From: Limonium bicolor
Lineage: Eukaryota; Streptophyta; Magnoliopsida; Caryophyllales; Plumbaginaceae
Assembly (NCBI GenBank): GCA_023374045.1
Contig: CM041778.1
Coordinates: forward strand, 94,118,839-94,182,838
Reading direction: 5' to 3'
DNA length: 64,000 nt
Under the pieces are notes generated by a model. It saw only the letters and a program-made list of their open reading frames with translations, did not search any database and had not been told where the DNA came from. Positions 31,600-44,305 of this stretch are shown here, piece by piece. The position numbers and the translations under genes are program-made. Numbering within the stretch: the first letter of the stretch is position 1; every line of letters starts with the position of its first letter.

Positions 31600-32640
31600 A
31601 TATTTCAACTGACTTGTTTAGAATTTCTTTGTCAGGAACACAACACTTTTACTCCTGTTTCGAAACCGGCACTATCTAAGAAGAAATCTCTCCCGTGGAG
31701 AGTTCAACATAAACTCAAGCAGCTACGCAGCTTGACTATAGGAAGTTGTGGGACCCCAACCCACAACTCCTCACAAAAATGAAATTATGGGCGTCTAGCT
31801 AAGGACGTTAAAAAAGAGCAGCTAACTGGGAGGCAACCCAGTATTTATCAGGTATTTTTAATATTATTTTTAATATAAGTATTTTTATTTTTTTATTTTT
31901 TTAATTTATTTTACCATATTCTCTTAAGTTAGATTATTAAATAAATTAAAAAAAAATTGGCCTGTCCGAACCAGCCGGTTCGGACGCCCCGATTTCCGAA
32001 TCTTAAACGTCCGAATCGGGTTTAACAGCAGTATACTCCCAAAAACAATCGAACGACGAACACCCTCAATCGCCCAATCTTCTTTGCTTCTAAATCTTCA
32101 TTTCTCCACCAAATAAGCAAGGTTGGTACCGAAATCTTCGTTTTTCAATTCTCTACATTTCTATAGCAAGAAATCCACAAACATCAACCACACAAGGAGA
32201 AATCATGACTGAATGTTCGAACCCTAGGAGGACGAATTCGAAAATTTGAGCCTTCTTGCGTTTTTGACATCAATTTCTTCTTCTACAATCATCTATACTC
32301 CCACAAGGTAAATTCTACACTTTTTACACTTAATTTTGGTGTTTTTGATTGAATTCCAAATTAAGGTGTATAGTTACGAAAATAATATTGTTATATTTGG
32401 ATTTTTGGGTTCTATAATGCCTTGTGGTTATAAGTTATTGGTTTTATGATTGTATGATGTTGTGAGTGGATTAGTTTGATAACGGTATTGCACTATCTTG
32501 TTATTGATTGAATTTAGTTGTGGAGAATTGAATATTTTTAGGGGAGATTCTGTCGAAATTTCGGTAGAATTAGTGTATTTATATTTATGTTTGAATTTCA
32601 TACTATTTTTCTACTTGTTTTCTTTGTTGCTAATATGTTT
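31600..32640 (+). other. Spacer between Athila pol and ORF3
   Basis: AT-rich non-coding DNA with a perfect hairpin GTCCGAACC / GGTTCGGAC (31964-31972 and 31977-31985) and a second stem CCCGATT/AATCGGG (31987-31993 and 32014-32020). Pyrimidine-rich segments at 32090-32150 could be splice acceptor or leader sequence for ORF3. Confidence 0.6.
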
Positions 32641-32644
32641 AAGC

Positions 32645-33839
32645 AGGATGTTTAGAAAATTAACTGGACGTTCAAAAAGAGTAAAACCACTGCTACTAGT
32701 TCCAGTCAGGCACCACCACCAGATTTTATATCTCAACAGGCTGCAGACTGGTTCAACCTGGAGTGCGAAATTGATCCTGAACGGTCGGTCGCACCGGACC
32801 TACAGTGCCAGCTTGGGTTACCGAGCTTCTGGGGCGCATGGATGGGCAAAACTACTAGACATGGGTGGTTTCTTCTACCCACGTGAGGTACGGGTTTTCT
32901 ATGCGAATTCCGTATCCAAGAGGGAACCATCCACTCCAGGGTCCAAGAGAGGGACATCATTATTCGGGTGGAGGACATCGCTACATATTTAGGGATTCCT
33001 TACCCTGCTCCTATGAGTGTGGATGATGATCAGATGCAGCTATTTAATGAGTTTCTGAATGCCGCAGATCGTCATTACAGTGAGCTTTTCAGTCAGGCAC
33101 CGCGCAGACGAAGAGGAGATGACCAGACTAAGCAGGTCATCCCTGCTGATCTTCTACAGGACCCTCGCGAGAGAGTCCTGTTCACGCTTCTGGTGGCCAA
33201 TGTCACGCCACGCCCTCTTATGACCTCAACCAGGCCGACTGCTATTTTCTCCAGGCAGTCGTGAACCCCTCTTTTGCTGGAGCTTCTGCACTCACATATC
33301 TACCCAACGTTTTACATCAGCATCTGGGCTACATCATCGAGCACAAGGACCGTCACAGGCTGGGATTCCCTGTTATGATCTGCCACTTCCTCAGGCAGCA
33401 GGGAGTGATCTTAGCTGAGGAGGGTCGTTCCACTTCTAGGACACCCATTGACATGAGCACCATGAAGAGGATGAGATTTGAATATGATGGAAATGAGTGG
33501 GTTAAGCAGGCGGGTCCGCGTACTCAGAAGCGACAGAGAGATGTGGGAGAGGGACCGTCAGAGCCAGTCCCTACTTCCACTACAGCAGAGGAGCAGCAGT
33601 ATGCTGCATTCCCAGCACCCAGGAGCGGGTATGTGACTTGGGATGAGTTCGAGCACAGACAACAGCAGATGGAGCAGTCATTCCAACCTGAGATCGAGCG
33701 CAGACAGCAGCAGATGGAGCAGTCATTCCAAGCTGAGATCACCCACCTTCGGGAGCAGGCACGACGATCTCAGGATAATTACGAGGCTCTGCTCCATGAC
33801 TTCCAGCAGTGGCAGGCTTACTACCCACCACCGGAGTGA
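32645..33839 (+). pseudogene. Athila ORF3 (env-position protein), frameshifted
   Basis: Located where Athila elements have a third ORF. Pieces in three frames give a Q/P-rich start, an EVRVFYAN segment, then VEDIATYLGIPYPAP, the pattern of the 'putative plant transposon protein' domain (Pfam Transposase_32-like; recognised by eye). The C-terminal half (33261-33839) ends in a Gln-rich coiled coil with an exact-looking RRQQQMEQSFQ duplication (33655-33735). No signal peptide or clear membrane segment is seen, so an envelope role is not supported. Frameshifts occur at about 32890, 32960 and 33250. Confidence 0.65.
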
Positions 33840-34958
33840 TTCTATGACAGTTATTTTCTCTATTTTGTTATTCCATTCCTGCTTTGTTATTTATTTACTG
33901 TATTACTAACGTTTGACAGTTTTATTTTTATTTGGTTTGTTTCAGTGTACGCACTATCTTTATTATTTAATATCATCTTTTCCTTTTAAATGTTGCAATA
34001 AGACATTCCTTCTCCAAAGTTGAGCACTTGCATAACGCAAGTGTGAGGAACGTTTCCCCCGACAAAAGCTTAAGTGTGAGGAAGGGCTACTTTCTCAAAT
34101 CCAAGGATATAAGGGGAGTTGTTTGTTTTAATTTTTGCAAAATTTAAATTATGTTAAGTTCGTTTTACTCCTCTTACTTGATTTATCTCTATTGCTATAC
34201 ATAACCGCTATCCTCCATGAGTATGACACATTTTGAAACGTCTTCTTACTTGAAAATTTTTAACTGAACAATTGAGGACATTGTTCCTCTTAAGTGTGAG
34301 GAAGTAGAGACCTTTCCCTGAAAATGTGTCAGCTGATCTAATATCTAATACATATAGACATTAGATTTACGGGTGAAAATATTTTGTAGAAAAATCAAGC
34401 ATGGTAAGCAACTTTAAGATTAGTTTTGCTCATAATTGTTAGCTTTCATGGTTTCATTATAAAATTATTTTGTGTGCAAGCTAATTATTAAGTCTGAACT
34501 GGTTTAACTCGGTACCTTTGGAATGGATGAATAAGGCAAGGTACTCCTCTGATCTAATATTTTTTGTTTTAAACTGAAACGGGCCTCTTCCATTCGGTTA
34601 TTAAGTCCTTGGGGTGCTTCATCACCCATTTACCTAAGATCATTTGATCTGGGATAAAAGACCCAAAACTGCTACAAGAATGGAGAGAAAAGTCTGTAGG
34701 GTTTAAAATAAATTTGCAAACAGTGCTATTAAAGTTTGTTAAAAAAAAAAAAGAGCTTAAAGTTATTTAGATCATGAGTATGTGGTGTTGAAAGGTACTG
34801 CGGAATAAGGCAATACTTCACACCCCTTGTCATTTCTGGGTATTTAAGGAAAGAAATGGTGGAAAGATCCCGAGTTAATCTGTGTTCATTCTTGATGATT
34901 TAACTTCTCCAAATTTTTGGTTTGAAGAGCTTGTTTCTACTAAAAAGAAAGGAACATA
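33840..34958 (+). other. Athila 3' untranslated region up to the gap
   Basis: Contains three AAGTGTGAGGAAG-type motifs (34037-34055, 34069-34083, 34290-34305), resembling the AAGTGTGGGGGA signature near Athila 3' ends, and a poly-A run at 34741-34752. No LTR is reached before the gap. Confidence 0.6.
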
Positions 34959-35458
34959 NNNNNNNNNNNNNNNNNNNNNNNNNNNNNNNNNNNNNNNNNN
35001 NNNNNNNNNNNNNNNNNNNNNNNNNNNNNNNNNNNNNNNNNNNNNNNNNNNNNNNNNNNNNNNNNNNNNNNNNNNNNNNNNNNNNNNNNNNNNNNNNNNN
35101 NNNNNNNNNNNNNNNNNNNNNNNNNNNNNNNNNNNNNNNNNNNNNNNNNNNNNNNNNNNNNNNNNNNNNNNNNNNNNNNNNNNNNNNNNNNNNNNNNNNN
35201 NNNNNNNNNNNNNNNNNNNNNNNNNNNNNNNNNNNNNNNNNNNNNNNNNNNNNNNNNNNNNNNNNNNNNNNNNNNNNNNNNNNNNNNNNNNNNNNNNNNN
35301 NNNNNNNNNNNNNNNNNNNNNNNNNNNNNNNNNNNNNNNNNNNNNNNNNNNNNNNNNNNNNNNNNNNNNNNNNNNNNNNNNNNNNNNNNNNNNNNNNNNN
35401 NNNNNNNNNNNNNNNNNNNNNNNNNNNNNNNNNNNNNNNNNNNNNNNNNNNNNNNNNN
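34959..35458. other. Assembly gap, 500 N
   Basis: Exactly 500 unknown bases, a round size that suggests a placeholder, so the true distance is unknown. Confidence 0.99.
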
Positions 35459-37853
35459 TTTGACAAGCGACCAGTACTTAGTAAGTACCAAGACGGCCAA
35501 GAGAAGCCAATATAGCACCACAAACCTTAAGAATTCTGAAATGAAACCTTGAAAAGGCCTAACAGCCTAGTCACTGTATAAGAACATACCGGCCAGCAAG
35601 AAGCTGGACTGGATAAGAATCAGCCGGCATTGAAATGCCATGAAGAGCTTACTTTTAAAACCGAATTTTCTTTCAAACATGAAATTTTCCAAAAACCCCC
35701 GAAATTTTAAACCAAATCAGAGAACCACGGTAAGTCATTATAGGACCATATAAGAGGAGTTGGCAACAGAATACTTCACTTAGGCGTGACCGACACTACA
35801 AGTGTACACAAACGAGACATGGAACAACCGCACTCCAAAGGAGCTTGCGGGCCTGACAGACCAGTTATGAGTTAGTTGGGTAAGTGGTAACGTATCAATA
35901 AGATACTCCATGTATGTATACAAGTAGAGTACGGAACACGGGAAGTAGCCCACTCCATACTACGGACGAAAGAGCCAATCCAAACCAAGACAGTTGGATA
36001 TCTCGAATGATCGAAGAATACAAGGAAGCTTACCAAGTTAAGGGAGTCAAGAATCCAGTAAGATGATGGATCTAAGAACATAGCGTTAATAAACGCGAGA
36101 GGCACAGAGTATTAAACACAGACATTGGATATGTCTCAGGAAATACCTAATAACTGGGTGAATACCAGTGTAAATACTACGGCGAATGCCTAAATGAATA
36201 TATAATATTTGATGAATGGGATAGAATTCCCACTTATACCTCACTGAAGAGAATAATGACCAGACCTAGTAGGTATTAGAAGGTACCAAGGATCTACCCA
36301 ATAATGGGAGACATTACAACCCTAAACGGGATAGTCAAGGACATAGCCGCAAGGCGAAGTCGCAACCGAACATAACCATAAGTACAAGCCAGATGTAATG
36401 GCATTACTCAGTAACACCCAGGAGCAATCCGAGAAGGGTGCTGGAATCAACAGTAGTTGAACGAAACATCGTGTTGAGAACATAAGTGTTTAAGCAAACA
36501 CTCGGGTAGAACCCGAAGGGATCCCTCGTAACACGGGATACCCTAGATTGCCAGAGGGCATAAACAACTATCAAGTTACTTAAAGGGCCTTCCATGTATG
36601 GAAGAGTGTTGAGACAACCTTATCGGAAAACCAGTAATACCTCCAACCATTTAATGGTATACGGAGAAGCGGAAACCTGTATAAACAGCCCGCAAGAGCA
36701 TGGCGAGGCAATGTGGCTTGTAAGCCGATAAAACCAACTACAATACGTAGATCCAAACATTGTAAAACATATGCATAAAGGCATAAGAGGAACAGTGGTG
36801 AATGAACCACTACCTTAGAGTGGGGATACCACTTGTGATTATGGGGCCTATGGAGCGGCATTTGCGTGAATCCTCCAGAGAAAGGCTACCACCTAAGTAT
36901 GTAATGTGAAACCGCTAGAGCGGTGTAGTAAAACTTGAGCATGTGTATATTGCCAATGAGTATATGAACTATAGTAGTGTGTAAAGAGGAACCTTGATGG
37001 CAGTACAAAGGAAACCGATAGAGTAATCGGATGAGTAGTGAACACTGTATGTGTACAGTATGAACTGCAGAGTAAGCAGTGCGCAAGAGCGCAGAGAGAT
37101 TTAGCCATGTAGGAATGGCGGGAGTATAAGCGGAAAACTAAAGTAGTAGCGGATGCCTTATAAGCGAATATTGTTGAATGAGTAGAACATGGTACGCAGC
37201 AAGCAACCATTGTAAGAGTATATTCAGATCATGATATGAAGTTGATGAGAAAATGTGGTAAGGAGACATAATCATTCCTATCTCATGAGAGATTTACTGT
37301 CAAGGGTTTACGCTTCTGCACTCTGTATGACTGAGTGTTTTGGTATTGCACTTGTGCGGTAATGATCAAGTGGGAGAGCAGGAATTGAGAAATGTCAACG
37401 AAGCCTGTTGAGTGAGAATCTAGAGAGATAACCGTGCGGCCATTGGCCAAAGATGCACAAAGAACGTGGGCAGTAACCCACAGGGCCCAGGATCGATATG
37501 TGGAAAAATGCAGAGTAGTATGAATGAAGAACTCTGGCACAGAACCAAGAAACAAACATAATCCATGAGCCACTATTAAACGAGGAAGCACTACATGCTA
37601 AGTAGTAGCTTGACCTCAACCGACAACAAGTCGGGAAAAATAAGTGAATAATCACAAAGGTATACAGTGTTATACGAAGTAGATTCCCAGAGAACTGGAG
37701 AGACAATCTAAAATTCATCGAATTCGCATACGGTAAGAGATACCAAGCGACGATTGAAATACATTGAGAATACCAAAGAGCGAATTAAGCTCTAGTTATC
37801 AGGTCACGCAGCAGAAGCTTGTGGACCGTGATTCAAGGTTAAGTATACCTATG
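35459..37853 (+). repeat. Inverted copy of the LARD-A internal region (left arm)
   Basis: This 2.4-kb stretch is the reverse complement, at roughly 90 percent by eye, of 40144-42514. It includes the conserved 74-nt block (37293-37366) and the CACCCAGGAGCAATCC motif (about 36416). It starts at the gap edge and breaks off at 37853-37857, where LTR sequence starts in mid-LTR with the shared bases GGAAATTT. It is either a second, oppositely oriented element or an assembly join. Confidence 0.85.
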
Positions 37854-37856
37854 CTC

Positions 37857-38547
37857 GGAAATTTCAGAGGGCTGGGCAAGTACGTGGAATGAAGAAGGAA
37901 GGAAGGTGAGAGGTAAGCTTTTTATTTTACTTTTTCACTTATACTATTTACTTTACTACTTATTTATTTGTCTTGTTATTACTTAATAGCTAGCAAGCTA
38001 TTAATGGGTGTACACTCATTAATCAAAACCGGCCCACACTATTAATGGCCCCGGTCGTTTTTCGTCTTTTGTCGAATTAAACGCGTTTCGTCTCCCGGTT
38101 AGTCACTATTCATTTACCGGTCCGTTTCCGAATTTTCTCGTTAATTATTTTAATGTGTTTTAAGCTTCATTAATATTTATTTATAGTTATTTAATCAACT
38201 ATAATTTTTACGGTCCTTTTGACCACTTAAAGTTGCGTTTTCGGGTTTTCTCGAAAAACGTGCTTAAAACTCCGTTAGCATTTTTATCCATTATTTGGAT
38301 CCGTTTTCTTCGGGAATCATTCCCGTTCACTAATTAGGCCTAACTAAGCCTTAGGAATCCATCTCGGACCCTTACGAGATCTTATATCTCTTATTTAAAT
38401 TTAATACGCATTTTAGCGTTTTTCGCTTTTCAAGCGTTTTCTCTTTTCTTTTGTTTTATTCTTTTACCAATACTCTTTAGGCACCATTAGGCCCTTAATA
38501 ATTTTATTAGAGTAATTAAATCACCATTTTTAGATCCGGGTATTAAA
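37857..38547 (-). repeat. LARD-A 3' LTR, truncated to 691 bp
   Basis: Nearly identical to 47107-47804, differing mostly by 1-3 base indels in homopolymers. It holds only the first 0.7 kb of the LTR in the element's sense. The remaining 3.6 kb is absent. Confidence 0.88.
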
Positions 38548-40627
38548 ATCTACCCCCCTTAGGAACTTTGTCCTCAAAGTTGGTGAATCTAGATGGTTAC
38601 TCTCAGGGCGTACTATGCCAAGGTTATAATACATGTATAACCTTACAGACTCCACAAGTCTGTCTCATTTTATACTACACATACCACACACATATCACAG
38701 CATGTATAGCAATCAAAAATACTTTTTGTTCTCTCTCCATGGAATCGGTCCGAAGACAAGAAGGCACTACAGTCCTCGAATCCATGTTGAGTGATATACT
38801 ACTGATCCCTCAGGTACCGGTCACGTTGAACACTTACTCTTTCTGGTTCACGGCCGTTTCATGACAAATGGGCACTTACTCTCTCTGGCCCACGGTCCCT
38901 TCGGTTCTGATCAAAACGTTTCACATATACATATCCTCAGGCACTCTGGTTGACTCACTCAACACAGGAACATCTCAGGGTACTCTCCCCGTCCCGCTGC
39001 CTTTGGAAAAATCACACACTGTCACCGCCCCAACCGGTCACTTAGGACCGCCGCACGTACGGTGAAATGGTTTCAAAACTAATACACGCCCACCGTTCTA
39101 CCGGTCATCAAGACTTAAGGCCACAGCCATCGGCGGGTGATAGCGTTTCAAAACCAATTTTCATTTCCATCTTCATACTTGAAGAAAATTCTTTTCCAAA
39201 TCTGTTTGAAAATTCTTTTTAAAACATCACACAACTCCAAATCAAATTTATGGTAGCTGTATCTTTTCTTAGCGTGATTACTTGTGACCACTTAGGGAGC
39301 TCAGGAATCATCTAACCCTGATGTGATCAGCATCAGTGTTAAACTATCCTTCCACCCCATTTTGTGTTCGGTTTCCCTTGATCGCTAGCAGATCAAGTTC
39401 CACCTCCCACGTCAGTTTCAAACAATCAGATAGTCAAACATTTTCGTTTTCTATCTTTTACTCTTTCTAGTCATATTCATAAAACAATCTGTTTCGATTT
39501 ATCTTTATCATGGAACTTAAGTCATCCATTATTCTCTATTTGTTTCACTTTCCTTGCCTAGGCATTCCATACTTGTGGCCTCATTAGTCAAATTATTACT
39601 CAACTTAAAACATACAACATACAACTCCAAAGGATAGAACTCACTCCATCAATCATTCACAAATAAAATCCCTAGGGAACTCACTCCCTCTTAGGTTACA
39701 CATCGGTTTCATGCCGATTCATACTCATCATATCTCATGTCTAATCTCACTAGACATATACTATAGGGATTCTCATTCCCCAGGAGTTTCTCTACCCCTC
39801 TTTTCATATATATTACATTCTCATTACTTGCATCTCTCATGCACAATACTCATACTTACACGATGAATGGGTAGACATGTTTACGTAACATGAGTTCCAA
39901 TCATCAAAATAATTTCTTTTGTGCTATGCACATAGTAGTTTACGCACCAATACGTAAAACATACTCTAAGCGGTTTCTCGCCCTACCCCCCTTAAAAGGG
40001 GTTACGCCCGCGTAACCAACCATATGTTATCACTGAACATTGGTTCATTAATTCGAGTATTATGAAGCGTTTAATCTTCAGTACGGTTAAGTAACTCATA
40101 ACCGGGTTCGGTTCTAGCCTCTAAGGCTTCAAGGGGTTTATGACATAGGTATACTTAACCTTGAATCATGGTCCACAAGCTTCTGCTGCGTGACCTGGTA
40201 ACTAGAGCTTAATTCGCTCTTTGGTATTCTCAATGTATTTCAATGGTCGCTTGGTATCTCTTACCGTATGCGAATTCGATGAATTTTAGATTGTCGCACC
40301 AGTTCTCTGGGAATCTACTTCGTATAACACTGTATACCTTTGTGATTATTCACTTATTTTTCCCGACTTGTTGTCGGTTGAGGTCAAGCTACTACTTAGC
40401 ATGTGTGCTTCCTCGTTTTATAGTGGCTCATGGATTATGTTTGTTTCTTGGTTGTGTAACAGGGTTCTTCATTCATACTACTCTTTTTTTCCACATATCG
40501 ATCCTGGGCCCTATGGGTTTTCTGCCCACGTTCTTTGTGCATCTCTGGCCAATGGCCGCACGTTATCTCTCTAGATTCTCACTCAACAGGCTTCGTTGAC
40601 ATTCTCAATTCCTGACTCTCCCACTCG

Positions 40628-40701
40628 ATCATTACCGCACAAGTGCAATACCAAAACACTCAGTCATACAGAGTGCAGAAGCGTAAACCCTTGACAGTAA
40701 A
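40628..40701 (-). other. Conserved 74-nt non-coding core block (copy in A)
   Basis: In the element sense it contains GTTTACGCTTCTGCACTC, TGTATGACTGAGTGTTTT and GGTATTGCACTTGTGC. Copies at 37293-37366, 49476-49549 and 62643-62715 agree at nearly all positions, although the flanks are far more diverged. It may be an RNA signal such as packaging. The function is unknown. Confidence 0.75.
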
Positions 40702-43449
40702 TCTCTCATGAGATAGGAATGATCATGTCTCCTTTACCACATTTGTTCATCAACTTCTGATCACGATCTGAATATACTCTTACAATGGTCGCTTACTGCG
40801 TACCATGTTCTTACTTATTTCCATGGCATCCGCTACTACTTTAGCTTCTGCACAGGTGTTCTCGCCATTTACACTATGGCTTGCCATTCACTTGGCTCAA
40901 CAAAATACGCTGTTCTTTACATTTCTCTGCGCACCTGCGCGCTGCTTACTCTGCAGTTCATATGGTACACATACAGTGTTCACTACTCAACTGATTACTC
41001 TATCATAGTTCACATACTCATTGACAATATACACATGCTCAAGTTTTGCTAACACCGCTCTAGCGGTTTCACATTACCTACTTAGGTGGTAGCCTTTCTC
41101 TGGAGGATTCATGCAAATGCCGCTCCATAGGCCCCATAATCACAAGTGGTATCCCCACTCCAAGGTAGTGGTTCATTCACCACTGTTCCTTTTATGCCTA
41201 TATGCATATGTTTTACAACGTCTGGATCTACGTATGGTAGTTGGTTTTATCGGCTTACAAGCCACCTTGCCTCGAGTCATGCTCTGTGCAGCTGTTTATA
41301 CAGTTTCTACTTCTCCATATACCATTAAATGGTTTGGAGGTATTACTGGATTTTCCGATAAGGTTGTCTCAACACTCTTCCATACATGGAAGGCCCTTTT
41401 TAAATAACTTGATAGTTGTTTATGCCCTCTGGCAATCTAGGGTATCCCGTGTTACGAGGGATCCCTTCGGTTCTACCCGAGTGTTTGCTTAAACACTTAT
41501 GTTCTTAACACGATGTTTCGTTCAACTACTGTTGATTCCAGCACCCTTCTCGGATAGCTCCTGGGTGTTACTGAGTAATGCCATTACATCTGGCTTGTAC
41601 TTATGGTTATGTTCGGTTTGCGACTTCGCCTTGCGGCTATGTACAACTCAGCTATCCCGTTTAGGGTTGTAATATCTCCCGTTATTGGGTAGAGTATCAG
41701 TCCTTTTTCCTTTACCTACTTAGTTAGGTCATTGTTCTCTTAGTGAGATATTCTGCGGGAATTCTATCTCGTTTATCAAACATTGATATGATCAATTGAG
41801 GCATTCATCTTATTGCTTACACTGGTATATTTCAGTTATTAGGTATTTCCTAAGACATATCCAGTGTCTATGCCTAATACTCTGTGCTTCTCGCACTTCT
41901 TAACGCCTTATCCTTAGGTCCGTGACCTTACTGGATTCTAGACTCCTTTATCTTGGTAAACTTCCTTAAGTTCTTCGGTCATTCGAGGTGTCCAACTGTT
42001 TTGGTTTGGATTGGCTCTTTCGTCCGTAGTATGGAGTGGGCTACTTCCCGTGTCCGTACTCTACTTGTATACATACATACTATCTATTGATATACACTTA
42101 CATACTTCTATACTTATCTTACTACTTAAACTCATCGTCCCGCAAGTTGCGGTTGTTCCTGTCGTTTGTGTCACTTGTAGTGTCGGTCACGCCTAAGTGA
42201 AGTTTCATTTGCCAACTCCTCTTTGTGGTCCTATAATGACTCACCGTGGTTCTCTGATTTGGTTTAAAAATTCGGGGTTTTTTGGAAATTTCATGTTTGA
42301 AAGAAAATTCGGGTTTTAAAAGTAAGCTCTTCATGGCATTTCAATGCCGGCTGATTCTTATCCAGTCCAGCTTCTTGCTGGCCGGTATGTTCCTTATACA
42401 GTGACTAGGCTGTTAGGCCTTTTCAAGGTTTCATTTCAGAATTCTTAAGGTTTGTGTGCTATATTGGCTTCTCTTGCCGTCTTGGTACTTACTAAGTACT
42501 GGTCGCTTGTCAAAGCTCCTCTTATTGGTCCCGCTATTACTGCACTTGCCGTGGCAGTGCGGTACTGGCGGTTTTTTGGTTAACTCATACGGTCACGGTA
42601 TTGTTCACATTGTATCTGGTAGCCTAGTCGGCTCTTCCTGACCCCGTAGTTGGATAACTGCTCCTTGGAGCTGCTTCTCATTCCTCTTGACATGACTGTC
42701 ATTCATTAGGTGCTTCTCCATTCTCGGAGTTCCTTAATTACTTTAATTCTAGGCTTTACCTCGTTGCTCGTTCCCACGTCTTTACTGTGGTTACCGAGGT
42801 TTAACTTATTTAGGTACCACTCCTGTAGTCCCATTCGTGTACCCCCGTAGTTATGCTCGTAGCTGTCTAAGCAGTGCCCGTTAGGTATTGCAACCTCTTC
42901 GGGTGTGCAGGGTGGGTGTACATACCCTTGACTAGATTCTTAGTCGGTTAGTGTACTGATGTTGGTATTACTTAGCTATGGCGGTTCGTAGACATGTGTC
43001 TCGGTTTGGTTGCTTCTCATCTTGTTGCTGCTCGGCTAGCTAGGTTCTCGCCTCGCGACTGCTAAGCATGTCGCCCCAAGCTGCCACAGATTCCAGTCTC
43101 CTTGGATTAGGATGTCTCGATCTTCCGCCATTAAGTGCGGTTATTGTCGTTCCAGCAGGATCCGTCTCCGGATTTCCGGTTCTCGGGACCTACCACATGT
43201 CATGTTCTAGTTCATATTGAAATATTAAATAACTGCCAGATTGGGTTTCCCCGTCTCTCTGGCGTTCTTCCCCAAGCTTTAATGCGGGGGTTGTGGAGGG
43301 CGGGTCTGGTATTATAGGTATCCAGATCATACTGGAAGTTCCTAACTAGCGCATCTCTCACGCTACCACTCAACCCATAGCCCTAAGTCTCTAATTTCCT
43401 AACTCGGTATCTCCTAAGCTCGGTATTTCCAGTCATCAAGCGATACTTC

Positions 43450-43461
43450 GCTCTGATACCA
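43450..43461 (-). other. Primer-binding site of LARD-A
   Basis: Minus sense TGGTATCAGAGC, a perfect 12-base complement of initiator-Met tRNA, four bases from the 5' LTR end (GGGGTGTTACA). Confidence 0.92.
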
Positions 43462-44108
43462 TTTTTGTAACACCCCAACCGTTAATCTCGTCATTACCTC
43501 TTAAACTGTTACTAATTACTCCTACTCACGCAGCGGAACTCTAATTACAACGAGGGGTGAAACAACGCCGTTAGCCACCCATGTGGCTAACCAGGCCTTT
43601 CTTACATACCGTAACGGTCTGATGAACTGGAACAACCGAGTACTTCATACAATACAATACTCAATTCATATCTCTACTATACCGAGTCTACAATATACGG
43701 ATGCCGATAACATACTCGGACTTACACCTCATTCAAACGCATAAGTAATTACAATCTAACTACCCATGCTCACAGCAGTCCCCGTCCTACTCTCTCGAAC
43801 GGTGGTCAGCTTCAAGTACCTGCACACTAAAAACGTTCCCCCTAGGGGTCAGCTTACGCTGCGCATGAATTTCGCATATACCGCGTGCTAACCGCGGTAC
43901 GCCGACTACTTTGGGTCGGATATACATGGAGCTCATTTTAAACAAACAACATGCATCATGTCAATACAATATATATGTATATCACACAAGGAATCTACAT
44001 CCAATCACGGAACACGATTCCTAACTAACATAACAATGTTGTTAGTGGTAACTGGTTACTCTTAGGCATTGAGGGTTATTCCTCACTATGCCTTGTTTAC
44101 TTATTCAA

Positions 44109-44305
44109 TACCTCACCCTCTCTCTCGGGTTACTTATTCTTATACTTACCCGTTCTCTCGGGTTACTCATTCGTATACACACCCATTCTCTTGGGCTACT
44201 CATTCTTATACATACCCGTTCTCTCGGGTTACTCTCACATATACTCGCCCCTTTCTCTCGGGTTATTTATACTCGTTATCTCACCCGCACTCTCGGGTTA
44301 TTCAT
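44109..44305. repeat. 33-bp tandem repeat in LTR A
   Basis: About six units such as CCCGTTCTCTCGGGTTAC plus an ATTCGTATACACA tail. Being a multiple of three, it produces a spurious repeating 11-residue peptide. It sits 0.6-0.8 kb from the LTR end. Confidence 0.88.

Larger units (their letters stand above)
23688..34958 (+). mobile_element. Athila-like Gypsy retrotransposon, 3' end lost in assembly gap
   Basis: Plus-strand order is LTR (23688-25149), Asp-tRNA PBS, AT-rich leader, gag, protease, reverse transcriptase, RNase H, integrase, long spacer and an ORF3. The PBS type, the DLGAS protease motif, the FMDD reverse transcriptase and the extra ORF after integrase mark the Athila lineage. Every coding part is broken by stops or frameshifts. 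No second copy of the LTR start TGATAAGTGCAAAAC occurs before the gap at 34959, and the sequence after the gap belongs to other elements, so the 3' LTR is missing or unsequenced. Confidence 0.9.
38548..43465 (-). mobile_element. LARD-A internal region, non-coding, 4.9 kb
   Basis: Bounded by a polypurine tract (minus sense TAAGGGGGGTAGAT, 38548-38561) and an initiator-Met PBS (43450-43461). No ORF here resembles gag or pol. The open frames are short and match nothing I recognise. It shares conserved non-coding blocks with the internal regions of B and C (hairpins at 38564-38581, 39318-39336, 39377-39397; core block 40628-40701), which argues that RNA features rather than proteins are maintained. 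This architecture, long LTRs around a conserved non-coding core, is that of LARD elements, which are mobilised by proteins supplied in trans. Confidence 0.8.

Noticed and set aside
32645..33839. A retroviral envelope gene in the Athila element
   Set aside because: No signal peptide, fusion-like segment or membrane anchor is seen. The protein is Gln-rich with a coiled coil.
40243..41492. Several open frames of 60-118 codons in the LARD-A internal region
   Set aside because: They overlap in different frames, match no family I recognise, and lack consistent starts between the two inverted copies. Conservation follows the DNA, not a frame.
43450..43461. tRNA gene
   Set aside because: The matches to tRNA here and at the other PBS sites are only the 12-18 base complement of a tRNA 3' end, not a full gene. 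No complete tRNA or rRNA gene was recognised in the window.
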